Shown here one piece after another: positions 16,687 to 26,078 of a DNA stretch of 64,000 nucleotides. The position numbers and the translations under genes are program-made. A model generated the notes under the pieces. It was not told the DNA's origin, searched no databases, and was given only the letters and a program-made list of their open reading frames with translations. Source of the stretch: Anaerotignum neopropionicum (GTDB taxonomy: Bacteria > Bacillota > Clostridia > Lachnospirales > Anaerotignaceae); contig NZ_LRVM01000001.1 in assembly GCF_001571775.1 (NCBI RefSeq), forward strand, positions 372,001 to 436,000, read 5' to 3'. Position 1 is the first letter of the stretch; each line of letters starts with the position of its first letter.

Positions 16687-18576
16687 ATGAAAAAAATTTT
16701 ATTTGCGTGTTTTTTGGTAATTGCTATGCTATTGGGAATGACAGGCTGCAATACAAATTCTAATTCTGCTTCAAGCACCATCAATCAAGATACACTGCCG
16801 GAAGAATTGAAAAAGGCATACACATTAAATATTGCAGGAGATGAGCTTTTCAAAAAATATGAAGAAACCATTACGGTTGGTGAATTATCGGAATTAATTC
16901 AAACCACCTTAAGCCAGATGTATCATATTGGTGAGCTTAAGGTGCTTAGTGAAGCGAAAGCTATGTACAATGATGATGTTGCCAAAAGGTATGATATGGT
17001 AGAGTTGCTGTATTTGGCAGAAGCGGAGCGGATTTTTGGGTATGAAAAAATTCAGGAGCTTAAAGAACGCTATTCAGCACCTATTATAAACGAAAGATAT
17101 TCTTTAGTGGAAAAAAGGATGGATAATACATACGGAGAGTGCAGCATACAGTATTGCTGTATAGATCTCTCCGAAATAGATGAATCGCGTTTTTCTGGGC
17201 TTCTATTGCCTGGCAGAGCGGGAGCACATGTTGAATTTTTTTTGAAGTATTGTGATTTAAGCACGGGAGAAAAAATATTAACCTTGGATGAGAACCAAAA
17301 ATTCAACCCAGAAAGCAGTGTTTCAATCCAAGACGCGTTACTTGTAATGACGCGTTATTATGGTTCAAAACTTCCTGAAGCGGTATTTGTTTTACCTAAG
17401 GAAATAGGCATACATTCTATTGATAAAGCTCTATATACAGGAAGCACAACCTTGCCTGATGCATCCAATCAGCAGCTTCCCCAATGGAAAGGCATGCTGC
17501 TTTGTCATGAAACATGGACAATTGATGGAGCCAATGGCTGTGATGTGGATGATATTGTCATGGAGAATGATATAAAAACCTTAGCAGAGTGTGGCTTTAA
17601 TTTTGCAAGAGTTGGAATAAGCTTCAGCAGACTGCAATCCGCAAATACATTAACAGGAACGATTTATCCCCAAGAGGGTACGTTAAATTTGCGGGAGATT
17701 GAATATTTAGACCAAATTCTTTCATGGGGCATGGAATATGGTGTTCATATACAATTTGTTATGTTTGAGGTGCCGGGTGCAAATGGAGATGTGAAAAAGC
17801 AAGAAGTTATGTTTGACCTAAATGACAGCATTTTTACAGATGAACAGCTTCAAAAGGATGTTGCAGATATTTGGGGTGCCCTAGCCAGAAGATATAAGGA
17901 TATTCCCAATAACTATTTGAGCTTTAACCTAATGAATGAGCCTAATCACCCCAATGATCAGGCATATGTAGCAGCATATCTTCCTTCCATTGAGGCAATC
18001 AGAAAAGAATCTGCTGACAGAGTATTGGTAGCGGATGTTCATGATATGGATATTACAGGGGAAGAGATGGCAAAGCAAGGCGTAGCCTTAAGCTATCATC
18101 TTTATGAGCCGAGAGAATTCTGTGTTCCCAATATGTATCTTTATGCAAAGAATCCCAGTGCTTTCGACGCTTATGATTGGCCGTATACCGACAAAGACGG
18201 CAAGGTTTGGGATGCCAATGCGTGTCTGAATCAATCCGACCTGTTGGTTACTCCATTAGAGTTGAAAGAAATTGCGAAAAAAAACAATGTGGGATTTATG
18301 ATTGGTGAGTGGGGCTGTTTTTATGATGGGGAAGGGGGAACCTTATTTCCTTTTGCGTATTCCAATGAAATCAGAAAAAAATTTTTTACAGATATAATTC
18401 ATGCTTTTGAGGAAAATGGAATTGGTTGGAGTTATGGTAGTTATATAGGAGGGTTGGGTTTGGTTACACCCTATCCCGTGCCCGATGCAGATGTGACCTA
18501 TGAAAAAATACCGAATTCAGCACATTATAAGGTGAAGGAGAATTATGATATTTTTCATGGACTGTTGGCTGAATAG
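16687..18576 (+). CDS. GH5-family glycoside hydrolase lipoprotein
   Basis: A 629-residue exported lipoprotein (lipobox GMTGC, C21). Residues 30-255 are a helical region of unknown function ending in an SLH-like stretch. Residues 265-625 are a (beta/alpha)8 glycosidase of family 5: the general acid lies in NLMNEPN (E418), the nucleophile in MIGEWG (E541), with HLYEP and GWSYGSYIG in the expected places. This fits an endo-beta-glucanase or mannanase tethered to the cell surface; the exact polysaccharide cannot be read from the sequence. GGGGTGGAG precedes the ATG. It is monocistronic. Confidence 0.88.
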   Translation: MKKILFACFLVIAMLLGMTGCNTNSNSASSTINQDTLPEELKKAYTLNIAGDELFKKYEETITVGELSELIQTTLSQMYHIGELKVLSEAKAMYNDDVAKRYDMVELLYLAEAERIFGYEKIQELKERYSAPIINERYSLVEKRMDNTYGECSIQYCCIDLSEIDESRFSGLLLPGRAGAHVEFFLKYCDLSTGEKILTLDENQKFNPESSVSIQDALLVMTRYYGSKLPEAVFVLPKEIGIHSIDKALYTGSTTLPDASNQQLPQWKGMLLCHETWTIDGANGCDVDDIVMENDIKTLAECGFNFARVGISFSRLQSANTLTGTIYPQEGTLNLREIEYLDQILSWGMEYGVHIQFVMFEVPGANGDVKKQEVMFDLNDSIFTDEQLQKDVADIWGALARRYKDIPNNYLSFNLMNEPNHPNDQAYVAAYLPSIEAIRKESADRVLVADVHDMDITGEEMAKQGVALSYHLYEPREFCVPNMYLYAKNPSAFDAYDWPYTDKDGKVWDANACLNQSDLLVTPLELKEIAKKNNVGFMIGEWGCFYDGEGGTLFPFAYSNEIRKKFFTDIIHAFEENGIGWSYGSYIGGLGLVTPYPVPDADVTYEKIPNSAHYKVKENYDIFHGLLAE

Positions 18577-18956
18577 TATTTAAGCTGGATTTAGAGAAGC
18601 ACTGATTCATTCCGTTGTGCACAGCTAATGGGTAAAATTTTGTTTGGACATCGTCAAAAAGCCTTGCAATAGCGTTGCACTTCATTAGAACAAAAAAGGG
18701 CATTCTTGCTTGCAAACGGGATGCCCTAAACTTTGTTCTGTGACGGGTTGAGATAAAGGTGCCTATTTTTTGTTTTTACTGTGTGGTTTTTGAAGCCTTT
18801 TATCATGCATCTTTTATCATGCATTAAATATATATGTATCAGCAATTAAGATTGGCTACGACTGATTGAACCAAGCTTTTCAGCAAACAAAAAGCCCGAT
18901 TGCTTTCAGAGGATTTGATTTTTCAATCCTTGCAATACGGGCTTTTGTGATACATT
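18577..18956. other. Intergenic region between GH5 gene and potD
   Basis: Contains a hairpin AGGGCATTC..GGGATGCCCT (about 18697-18726) that may terminate the GH5 transcript, and the pot operon terminator at 18889-18946. No gene is seen. Confidence 0.6.
18889..18946 (-). terminator. Terminator of the pot operon
   Basis: Stem AAAAGCCCG/CGGGCTTTT enclosing further pairing (ATTGC/GCAAT and GGATT/AATCC). On the minus strand it is followed by a T-rich run. It lies 10 bases past the potD stop. Confidence 0.85.
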
Positions 18957-20030
18957 TTAGTGAGAAGCCTTTACTTTAATCCAAAGCTCCGCCAGCTTCT
19001 GCTTTAACACGGGGCTATCCTCAAACACCTCGTCCTTGGCATAATCAATTCTGGGCAGATATGCTTCGTTTTCGGCATAGATACCGTCTGCCGCTGACAT
19101 TTCGTCCAATACTTCTTGATTGGAGGAAGCGTAGCCTACGGTTTCGGAGTTACCATAGGAAGCGTCATGCGTCAATACATAGTTAATGAATTCATGAGCC
19201 AAAAGAGGGTTTTCTGCGTTTGTGGGAATCACCATAGAGTCGCTCCACAGGTTTGTGCCCTCTGTTGGCAGGAAGAAGCTCATATCCTCGTTTTCATCCA
19301 GAATGGTTGTGGCATCACCGCTGTAAACAACGGCGATATCCTTGTTGCCGTTAATCATTCCGTCAATGACTTCGTCGGTAACATAAGCAGGATTCATGGT
19401 GTCGTTTACCTGAAGGAGCCAGTTGTAGGCTTCTTGAATTTCCCTTTCTTCCTCTGTATTCATAGAGTAGCCCAATGCCTTTAAAGCCATCATAAAGGAA
19501 TCCCGTTCGGAGTCGTAAACATAAATCCGTCCCTGATAGGCGGTATCCTGCAAAATATTATATCCTAAGCGTTTCACCTCGGCGGGATCAACGTTGTTAT
19601 GGTTATAAACGATACCCACATTGCCCCAGAAATAAGGAACAGAATAGCTGTTGTCGGGGTCATAGGGGAGATTTTTTACCCCTTCTGCCAAGTTGGAAAT
19701 ATTGGGGATTAAGGACAAATCCAGCTTTTGCAGCATATTTTCTTTCATCAAACGCTCAATCATATAGTCGGAGGGCACGATCACATCGTAAGCATCGCCG
19801 GCTTGTAATTTTGTATACATCATTTCGTTGGAATCAAAGTATTCTACAATCACTTTTACGCCATATTCATTTTCAAAATCGGAAATTAGGTTTTCACCCA
19901 TATATTCCCCACAGTTGTAGAGCTTTAAGGTTGCGGAGCCGTATTTTTGTGCTGCATCTGAGGTAGCGGAACCGCCACAGCCGGAGAGTAATAACGCTGC
20001 GCCAAGAGCTAAGGCAATCATTTTTTTCAT
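18957..20030 (-). CDS. potD: Spermidine/putrescine-binding lipoprotein PotD
   Basis: A 357-residue solute-binding protein with a lipobox (LLSGCGG, about C18). LKLYNCGEYMGENLISDFENE opens the mature domain as in PotD/PotF proteins, and YDVIVPSDYMIERL and YFWGNVGIVYN are conserved polyamine-receptor segments. Its ATG overlaps the potC stop by 4 bases. It is the last gene of the pot operon and is followed directly by a terminator. Confidence 0.92.
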   Translation of the reverse strand: MKKMIALALGAALLLSGCGGSATSDAAQKYGSATLKLYNCGEYMGENLISDFENEYGVKVIVEYFDSNEMMYTKLQAGDAYDVIVPSDYMIERLMKENMLQKLDLSLIPNISNLAEGVKNLPYDPDNSYSVPYFWGNVGIVYNHNNVDPAEVKRLGYNILQDTAYQGRIYVYDSERDSFMMALKALGYSMNTEEEREIQEAYNWLLQVNDTMNPAYVTDEVIDGMINGNKDIAVVYSGDATTILDENEDMSFFLPTEGTNLWSDSMVIPTNAENPLLAHEFINYVLTHDASYGNSETVGYASSNQEVLDEMSAADGIYAENEAYLPRIDYAKDEVFEDSPVLKQKLAELWIKVKASH

Positions 20031-20824
20031 GTCGTTTTTCTTCCTTTCTTTTCTTTTAGAATAGGGATAATATTTACAATAAATAAAGTCACGGTAATAA
20101 TGATAATAACCAATGTGCTTAGGGCGTTAATCGAAGGATTGACACGCTTGCTCATGGTATAAACCAAAATAGAAATATTATTGACACCATTGCCTGTGAC
20201 AAAATAAGAAATCACAAAGTCATCAAAGGACATGGTGAAGGCGATCAAAGCACCGGAAATGATTCCCGGGCGAATTTGGGGAACGATAACCTTCCAGAGT
20301 GCCTGCATGGGCGTTGCGCCAAGGTCTAAGGCGGCATCCGCCAAATTCGGGTCTAAGGAACGCAGCTTGGGAGTTACGCTTAATATCACATAGGGGATAC
20401 AAAACATGACATGGGCAAGAAGCAAGGTTAGAAACCCTTTTTTCACACCCAATGCACTGAAAAACATTAACAGCCCAATACCTGTAACGATTTCCGGGTT
20501 CATAATGGGCAGGTTATTTACCTGCTCCACAATACCCCGCATCAGCTTTCGGGATTTGGAAAGTCCAATTGCCGTTAAGGTACCCACAATGGTGGAAATG
20601 ATGGTGGCTAAAACTGCAATGATTACGGTATAAGCCACAGCCTCCATCATGGTGGAGTCGGAAAACATTTTCTCATACCAGCGCAGGGAAAAGCCTTCAA
20701 ATTTTGTCAGGGAACGGGAGCTATTGAAAGAAAATAGAATGATATACAAAATTGGTGCATAAAAGAAAATTGCTGTTAAGCCTAATAAAAGCTTGGAAAA
20801 CAGGCGGATTTTTTTCTTTTCCAT
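20027..20824 (-). CDS. potC: Spermidine/putrescine ABC permease PotC
   Basis: A 265-residue inner-membrane permease with six hydrophobic helices. The cytoplasmic EAA-type loop DAALDLGATPMQALWKVIVP docks onto PotA, and TMSFDDFVISYFVTG is a PotC hallmark. It lies 3 bases after potB and overlaps potD. Confidence 0.93.
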   Translation of the reverse strand: MEKKKIRLFSKLLLGLTAIFFYAPILYIILFSFNSSRSLTKFEGFSLRWYEKMFSDSTMMEAVAYTVIIAVLATIISTIVGTLTAIGLSKSRKLMRGIVEQVNNLPIMNPEIVTGIGLLMFFSALGVKKGFLTLLLAHVMFCIPYVILSVTPKLRSLDPNLADAALDLGATPMQALWKVIVPQIRPGIISGALIAFTMSFDDFVISYFVTGNGVNNISILVYTMSKRVNPSINALSTLVIIIITVTLFIVNIIPILKEKKGRKTT

Positions 20825-20827
20825 TTC

Positions 20828-21667
20828 TTACTCCCCCTTTCTGTTTGCCGCAGGGTCGGTATCCACTTTTTTGGTAATGTACATGGAAACCATGATGATG
20901 ACTGCCATAGCCAAGGAAATGGCACTGCCGAAGTTCCAATCCCCTGAGGTCAAAAACTCTGTTTCGATGACATTACCGATTAATACATACTGTCCGCCGC
21001 CCAAAAGCTTTGGGATAAAGAAGCTGGATACAGCAGGCAAAAACACCAAGGTGATTCCGCTGATGACCCCAGGAATGGAGAGGGGGAGTGTCACCCGCAA
21101 AAAAGACTGTACGGCGTTTGCCCCAAGGTCGCTCGCCGCCTCCAGATAGCTTCTATCCATTTTTGTAAGGGCGGTATAAATTTGTAAAATCATGAAGGGG
21201 ATAAAGTTATAAACCATACCCAAAACAACGGCAAAGGTTGTGTGTATCATAGTAATGGGACCAATGCCTAAAAAGCCCAAAAAATAATTGATGACCCCTT
21301 CATCTTGCAAAATACCCATCCACGCATAGGTGCGCACCAGCATATTAATCCATGTGGGCAGGGTAATCAAAAGAATCCAAAACAGCTTGCTCTTTTCACT
21401 GCGGTTTGCGATGGCATAGGCAATGGGATAGCCCAAAAGGATGCAAATTATCGTTGTAATAATTGCAATGTATAAGGAGCGCTTCAATACACTCATAAAT
21501 ACGGTATCGCTAAAAAAACGTGCAAAGTTTTCCAAGGAAAAGCGAATGGTGGCCACATCATTTCCTTTGACAGTAAAGGCATATAGTATGATCAGCAGCA
21601 TGGGTACAACAATAATTGCCGCCATCCAAACGATATAAGGCAAAGCCATATTTCGAAATTGTTTCAC
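20828..21667 (-). CDS. potB: Spermidine/putrescine ABC permease PotB
   Basis: A 279-residue permease with six hydrophobic helices and the EAA loop EAASDLGANAVQSFLRVTLP. NMLVRTYAWMGIL is the characteristic PotB segment. It starts 14 bases after potA in a tight operon and forms the channel with PotC. Confidence 0.93.
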   Translation of the reverse strand: MKQFRNMALPYIVWMAAIIVVPMLLIILYAFTVKGNDVATIRFSLENFARFFSDTVFMSVLKRSLYIAIITTIICILLGYPIAYAIANRSEKSKLFWILLITLPTWINMLVRTYAWMGILQDEGVINYFLGFLGIGPITMIHTTFAVVLGMVYNFIPFMILQIYTALTKMDRSYLEAASDLGANAVQSFLRVTLPLSIPGVISGITLVFLPAVSSFFIPKLLGGGQYVLIGNVIETEFLTSGDWNFGSAISLAMAVIIMVSMYITKKVDTDPAANRKGE

Positions 21668-21681
21668 CGGTCACCCTCCCC

Positions 21682-23250
21682 TCAGTTTTCCTTTGTCATG
21701 ATATGAATATCCTCGGGCTGGAAGATCAGACCCACCTCGTTGCCGATTTCGTAGCGGTCGGTGGTGTCAACCTTGTATTCGTAGCCTTCGGTGGCGAAGG
21801 TTACTTCGTAGGTGCCGGGTGCTACGGTTTCAGGGTCAAAGGTGTACTTTACGTCGGCAATTTCCACGGAAGTGCCGTCCTCCAGGCTCCAGGCCGAGGC
21901 ATTTGCCCAAGTTTTCAAGTCTGTTTCCAAGGCGATGGATTCGTGGATTTCATCCGCCTTTTTAAAGAAGTTTACGGCAAAAATTTCTTCCTGATATTCC
22001 TTATTTGCCACACGGTTTTCGTCTTTCACAATCATGTTTACCGTTACGGAGGTGCCAGCGGCGGTAGAGAAGGTTACGGGATAGCTGCCGTTTTCTTTTT
22101 GGATAGAATAACTGATTTCTTTAATGGAAATAAACTCGTCTGTTTCGGGATCCCATGCCTGAGCATCGGCACGGGCTACAATGGTGCCTTCGTCCAATTT
22201 TTCAACGTCCTCCACATCAAGGTAAAAGTCGTTGGCAGAAATTTTTTCGTTGGCGCTTTCGTTATAAACAGGGCGGTCGTCGGAAACCATCATTTTTACG
22301 GTGATTGAGGTACCCACCTTGGTTTCTACAATGGTTTCGTAATGTACCCCTTTAAACAATACGGATTTTACAATGCCCTTTAGCTTGCCATCTGTTCTTG
22401 GGACAATATCCAAATCCTCGGGACGAATGACAACATCCACCTTCTCGTTGGGGGCAAAGCCAAAATCCACACATTTGAATTTTTTATCTTCAAATATAAC
22501 AAGGTAATCCTCCTGCATGACACCGTCAATGATATTGCTTTCCCCGATAAAGTTGGCAACATATTGGTTGACAGGCTCGTTATAAATATCGGTGGGCGTG
22601 CCGATTTGCTGAATTTCCCCATCCTTCATAACCACAATTTTATCGGACATGGTGAGGGCTTCTTCCTGATCGTGGGTAACATAAATAAAGGTAATGCCTA
22701 CCTCCTGCTGAATTTTTTTCAGCTCTTGCTGCATTTCCTTTCTTAGCTTTAAATCCAGCGCACCCAGAGGCTCGTCCAAAAGCAGTACGCTTGGTTCGTT
22801 TACCAAGGCACGGGCAATGGCAACACGCTGCTGTTGACCGCCGCTCATTTCCGTCACGTTGCGGTCTGCGTATTCTTCTAAATTTACAAGCTTAAGCATA
22901 CGCTTTACCTTTTGCTCGATAATATCCTTTGGCTCTTTTTTGATTTTCAATCCAAAAGCGATGTTATTATAAACATTCATGTGAGGAAACAAAGCGTATT
23001 TTTGAAATACCGTGTTGATTTCTCTTTTGTAGGGAGGTACTTTAGTGATTTCCTGGCCATCAAAAAGAACCTGTCCTTCAGTTTGTGTTAAAAAACCACC
23101 CAAAATACGCAGGAGGGTTGTTTTTCCGCAGCCACTGGGGCCAAGCAGTGTAACGAATTCGTTTTCGTAGATATCCAAATTGATACCCTTTAAAACCAAT
23201 TTGCCGTCAAAGTCCTTGACGATGTTTTTGAATTGAATCAGCTTTTTCAT
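21682..23250 (-). CDS. potA: Spermidine/putrescine ABC ATPase PotA with a large TOBE insertion
   Basis: A 522-residue ATPase of the polyamine importer; usual PotA proteins have about 350-380 residues. Residues 1-240 are a normal cassette (Walker [10 protein letters not shown] at 37-45, signature [18 protein letters not shown]). The TOBE domain begins normally ([21 protein letters not shown] to 310), is interrupted by about 180 residues, then resumes at [18 protein letters not shown] and finishes with QPEDIHIM. The insert contains two copies of a beta-rich unit starting GTS(I/V)TV(K/N)M(M/I)V, resembling extracellular Ig-like units. The ATG at 23250 follows GGGAGG; the ATG at 23265 lacks a site. 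Confidence 0.92.
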   Translation of the reverse strand: MKKLIQFKNIVKDFDGKLVLKGINLDIYENEFVTLLGPSGCGKTTLLRILGGFLTQTEGQVLFDGQEITKVPPYKREINTVFQKYALFPHMNVYNNIAFGLKIKKEPKDIIEQKVKRMLKLVNLEEYADRNVTEMSGGQQQRVAIARALVNEPSVLLLDEPLGALDLKLRKEMQQELKKIQQEVGITFIYVTHDQEEALTMSDKIVVMKDGEIQQIGTPTDIYNEPVNQYVANFIGESNIIDGVMQEDYLVIFEDKKFKCVDFGFAPNEKVDVVIRPEDLDIVPRTDGKLKGIVKSVLFKGVHYETIVETKVGTSITVKMMVSDDRPVYNESANEKISANDFYLDVEDVEKLDEGTIVARADAQAWDPETDEFISIKEISYSIQKENGSYPVTFSTAAGTSVTVNMIVKDENRVANKEYQEEIFAVNFFKKADEIHESIALETDLKTWANASAWSLEDGTSVEIADVKYTFDPETVAPGTYEVTFATEGYEYKVDTTDRYEIGNEVGLIFQPEDIHIMTKEN

Positions 23251-23266
23251 GTTTGCCTCCCACATA

Positions 23267-23800
23267 TCAAAATAACGGTGGCGTTGAAATCCATAGAACC
23301 TTCGCCTTCGTTTTTTTATCGTTTTTTAAAATATGACTTGTTTTGCCCAAGAGGTAGAAGGTTTCTCCTTTATGCACAGTATGGCGTTCCTCCCCGCAGT
23401 CAAGCATAATGCTGCCCTCAAGGACATAGCCGAATTCTTCGCCGCTGTGAGGGTTCATTTGAAAGGATTCTCCACCAGGCGGCAGCTCAATTAAAATTGG
23501 CTCCATTTCATTTTTTTGTGTATTTGGCACAATCCAGTGAACGGTGTATTGTCCGCGTTCATCCATAAAAAAATCTTTTTTATGAAAAACCAACTGCTCT
23601 TGTTTTTCTTCCTTAAAAAACTCCGCAAGGGTGGTGCCTAAGGCCTCTAAAATATCATTTAAGGTCGCAATGGAAGGAGACGTCAAATTCCTTTCCATCT
23701 GGGAGAGGAAACCCTTTGTCAGCTCGCTGCGGCTGGCCAATTCTTCTAAGGTTAGGCCCTTTTGCACACGAAGCTGCTTGATTTTATGTCCGATTTCCAT
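23267..23800 (-). CDS. XRE-cupin transcription regulator of the pot operon
   Basis: A 177-residue regulator: an N-terminal XRE helix-turn-helix ([20 protein letters not shown], residues 5-60) and a C-terminal cupin sensor domain (about 105-175). This is the PuuR-like architecture common beside polyamine genes. The ATG at 23800 has AAGGAG 9 bases upstream. It is the first gene of the operon, 16 bases before potA, so it probably regulates itself and pot transport in response to a polyamine or related ligand. Confidence 0.88.
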   Translation of the reverse strand: MEIGHKIKQLRVQKGLTLEELASRSELTKGFLSQMERNLTSPSIATLNDILEALGTTLAEFFKEEKQEQLVFHKKDFFMDERGQYTVHWIVPNTQKNEMEPILIELPPGGESFQMNPHSGEEFGYVLEGSIMLDCGEERHTVHKGETFYLLGKTSHILKNDKKTKAKVLWISTPPLF

Positions 23801-23829
23801 CCTCAACAACTCCTTTTTATCGTAAAAAA

Positions 23830-23880
23830 TTTAGCAGCGCTAAACTTTTGTATTAATTTTACTAAACCTCAATTATTATA
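23830..23880 (-). promoter_or_regulatory. pot operon promoter and candidate operator
   Basis: On the minus strand a TATAAT -10 occupies 23880-23875, with TTGCTT 16 bases upstream as a possible -35. Overlapping and following the expected start are TTTAGTAAA (23866-23858) and a symmetric TTTAGC-AGC-GCTAAA (23844-23830). Two related TTTA..TAAA elements over a start point suggest binding sites for the XRE-cupin regulator. Confidence 0.5.
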
Positions 23881-24404
23881 CAACAAATAAGTCGAAAAGC
23901 AATAGAAATGAAACAAAAAATTTGATATATAAAACTTTTTGACAAAATGCAGTAATAAAATTATATTTTATTGCCGTTTTTTAGTTTCTTCGCTCATCAA
24001 CTGGGGAAAGGAATCCTTTACAAATTGCATACATTCTCTGCTGTTTATCAATATAAAACTTTCTATATTTATATAATAAACTTTTGTGAGGAAAAGTGAA
24101 ATAAATTAGAGATTTGAAGCTTTAAAAAAAATCATGAATTTTTGTCATTTTTAAACAAATCTGTTGTTGTTTTGACGGAAATAAGATAAAAGCTAAAAAT
24201 AAAGAATTCATTTTGTTATAAAAATTAACAGTATTTCGCTGAACAAAGCCTTAAAAATCACTAGTTTAACTGTATTTAAAAACATACAATTTTTACAAAA
24301 TGACATTGACAGCTAGGGGATTTTGTGGCTTAATAAGTACATGTCTTTATTGAAGTACATTATTATAAGGTTAAAAAACCGACATGAAAGGGGAATAAAT
24401 AAAT
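23881..24404 (+). other. AT-rich intergenic region with aminotransferase promoter
   Basis: Very AT-rich, no gene seen. A likely promoter for the first aminotransferase is at 24306-24335 (TTGACA, 18 bases, TTAATA). The ribosome site AAGGGG precedes 24405. Confidence 0.5.
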
Positions 24405-25589
24405 ATGGTTCGTTTTGCAAAAAGACTTGATTTATTAGATGGTTCGGATATTGGAGATCTTTTAAGACTCATTGCCAGACCCGACATTATTTCTTTTGCA
24501 GGCGGCTTGCCCGCACCGGAGCTGTTTCCTGTAGAAGAATTAAAACAGGCCGGGATTGCGGTCATGGAAGAAATGGGCACTGTTGCCTGTCAGTATTCCT
24601 CTACCGAAGGTCTGCCTGCGTTAAGACAAAAAATAGCGGAAAGAATGGAAGTAAAAAACAATATTCATACCAGCGCAGATCAGATTTTGATTACCAGTGG
24701 TTCTCAACAGGGACTTGATTTTGCGGCACGGGTATTTATAGATAAGGGCGATGTAATTTTGGTGGAAAGCCCTTCCTATTTAGGTGCGATTAACGCATTT
24801 AAGGCAAGTGAGCCTACCTTTATTGAAGTGCCTACCGATGATGGTGGCATGATTATGGAGGATTTGGATAAAATTCTTGCCACAACGGAAAATGTAAAAA
24901 TGGTTTATGTGATTCCTGATTTCCAAAACCCCACAGGCCGTACATGGTCTTTGGAGAGAAGAAAGAAGTTTATGGAAATTATTAATAAATATGAAATCCC
25001 TGTCATTGAGGATAACCCTTATGGCGAGCTGCGTTTTGAGGACGAAGATATGCCGGCGTTGAAATCCTTGGATACTAAGGGTCTTGTGGTTTACCTTGGT
25101 ACACTATCCAAAATTATGGTTCCTGGTTTCCGCTTAGGTTGGGTTTGTGCAGAGGATGAAATCCTTTCTAAGTTCAACACGATGAAGCAAGGGGCAGATT
25201 TGCAGACCTCAACTTTGACACAGCTTCAGGCAAACAAGTATTTGGATTTGAATGACCTGGATGCTCATGTGAATAAGATTCGTGAGGTTTATAAGCATAG
25301 ACGTGATGTAATGATGGCGGCAATGAAAGAGTATTTCCCAGAGGAAGCAAAGTTCACCTATCCCGTTGGAGGCTTGTTTACTTGGGTGGAATTGCCTTCC
25401 TACATTAACACAAAGGATATGGCTTTGCAGTGTCTGGAAAAGAAGGTTGCATACGTTCCCGGCGGCAGTTTCTTTCCCAATGGGGGGAAAAATAACTGTT
25501 TCCGTATGAATTATTCCTGTATGAGTGATGAAAAAATCATTGAAGGTGTAAAGGCTTTGGCGGAGGTTATTAAGGCAAACCTGAAATAA
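24405..25589 (+). CDS. PLP-dependent aminotransferase, class I/II (2-aminoadipate aminotransferase-like), copy 1
   Basis: A 394-residue fold-type I aminotransferase. It has FAGGLPAPELFP, the glycine-rich SGSQQGLDFAARVF, PDFQNPTG, the PLP lysine in LGTLSKIMVPGFRLGW (K236) and FRMNYS near the C-terminus. This pattern fits the MocR/LysN-type group that uses aromatic, branched or 2-aminoadipate donors. It has its own promoter and terminator and a close paralogue 490 bases downstream. The specific substrate is not readable. Confidence 0.88.
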   Translation: MVRFAKRLDLLDGSDIGDLLRLIARPDIISFAGGLPAPELFPVEELKQAGIAVMEEMGTVACQYSSTEGLPALRQKIAERMEVKNNIHTSADQILITSGSQQGLDFAARVFIDKGDVILVESPSYLGAINAFKASEPTFIEVPTDDGGMIMEDLDKILATTENVKMVYVIPDFQNPTGRTWSLERRKKFMEIINKYEIPVIEDNPYGELRFEDEDMPALKSLDTKGLVVYLGTLSKIMVPGFRLGWVCAEDEILSKFNTMKQGADLQTSTLTQLQANKYLDLNDLDAHVNKIREVYKHRRDVMMAAMKEYFPEEAKFTYPVGGLFTWVELPSYINTKDMALQCLEKKVAYVPGGSFFPNGGKNNCFRMNYSCMSDEKIIEGVKALAEVIKANLK

Positions 25590-25633
25590 GCACGCGGGAA
25601 AGTTTTCGCCCTCTTTGAAGTTAGATAAAATAG

Positions 25634-25678
25634 ACCCTCGTAATATATCCAAAGACGGATGATATGCGAGGGTTTTTC
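25634..25678 (+). terminator. Terminator after aminotransferase copy 1
   Basis: ACCCTCG (25634-25640) pairs with CGAGGGT (25667-25673), with further inner pairing, followed by a T run. Confidence 0.85.
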
Positions 25679-26078
25679 TACTATAAAAGTCCTGATAATT
25701 TTTTAACAAAAATCATGGCGTTTTTTTTAGATAGTTGTTGTTGGGTTTATGGAGAGGAAACGGAACATGTTTGTAAATTAATACAAAATTAGTTTTGAGG
25801 TTAAGAAGTTTTTTGTAAAAATTGTTTTTGAATAAAAACAATTTAATGGGTGTTGTTTTAAAGCAAGAAAAATTGTTCTTGAATTTATACAAAAAAATAT
25901 TGGAGAATGATTTATTTTATGTGATTTTTTAGCTTTAAAAATCATAAGATTACATTGACTTTGGTAAAAAGATATGCTTTAATTAAATTATGTAAGAAAT
26001 TTTTAATTAATTTGTCAATGTATAAAAAAAATATGATACTTGTCAGACATTAATTGTTTTTTAAGGAGGAAGAAATCG
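25679..26078 (+). other. AT-rich intergenic region between aminotransferase genes
   Basis: About 400 AT-rich bases without a gene. A TTGACT...TTAATT promoter-like pair near 25957-25985 mirrors the layout upstream of copy 1. AAGGAGG lies before the start at 26079. Confidence 0.45.
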
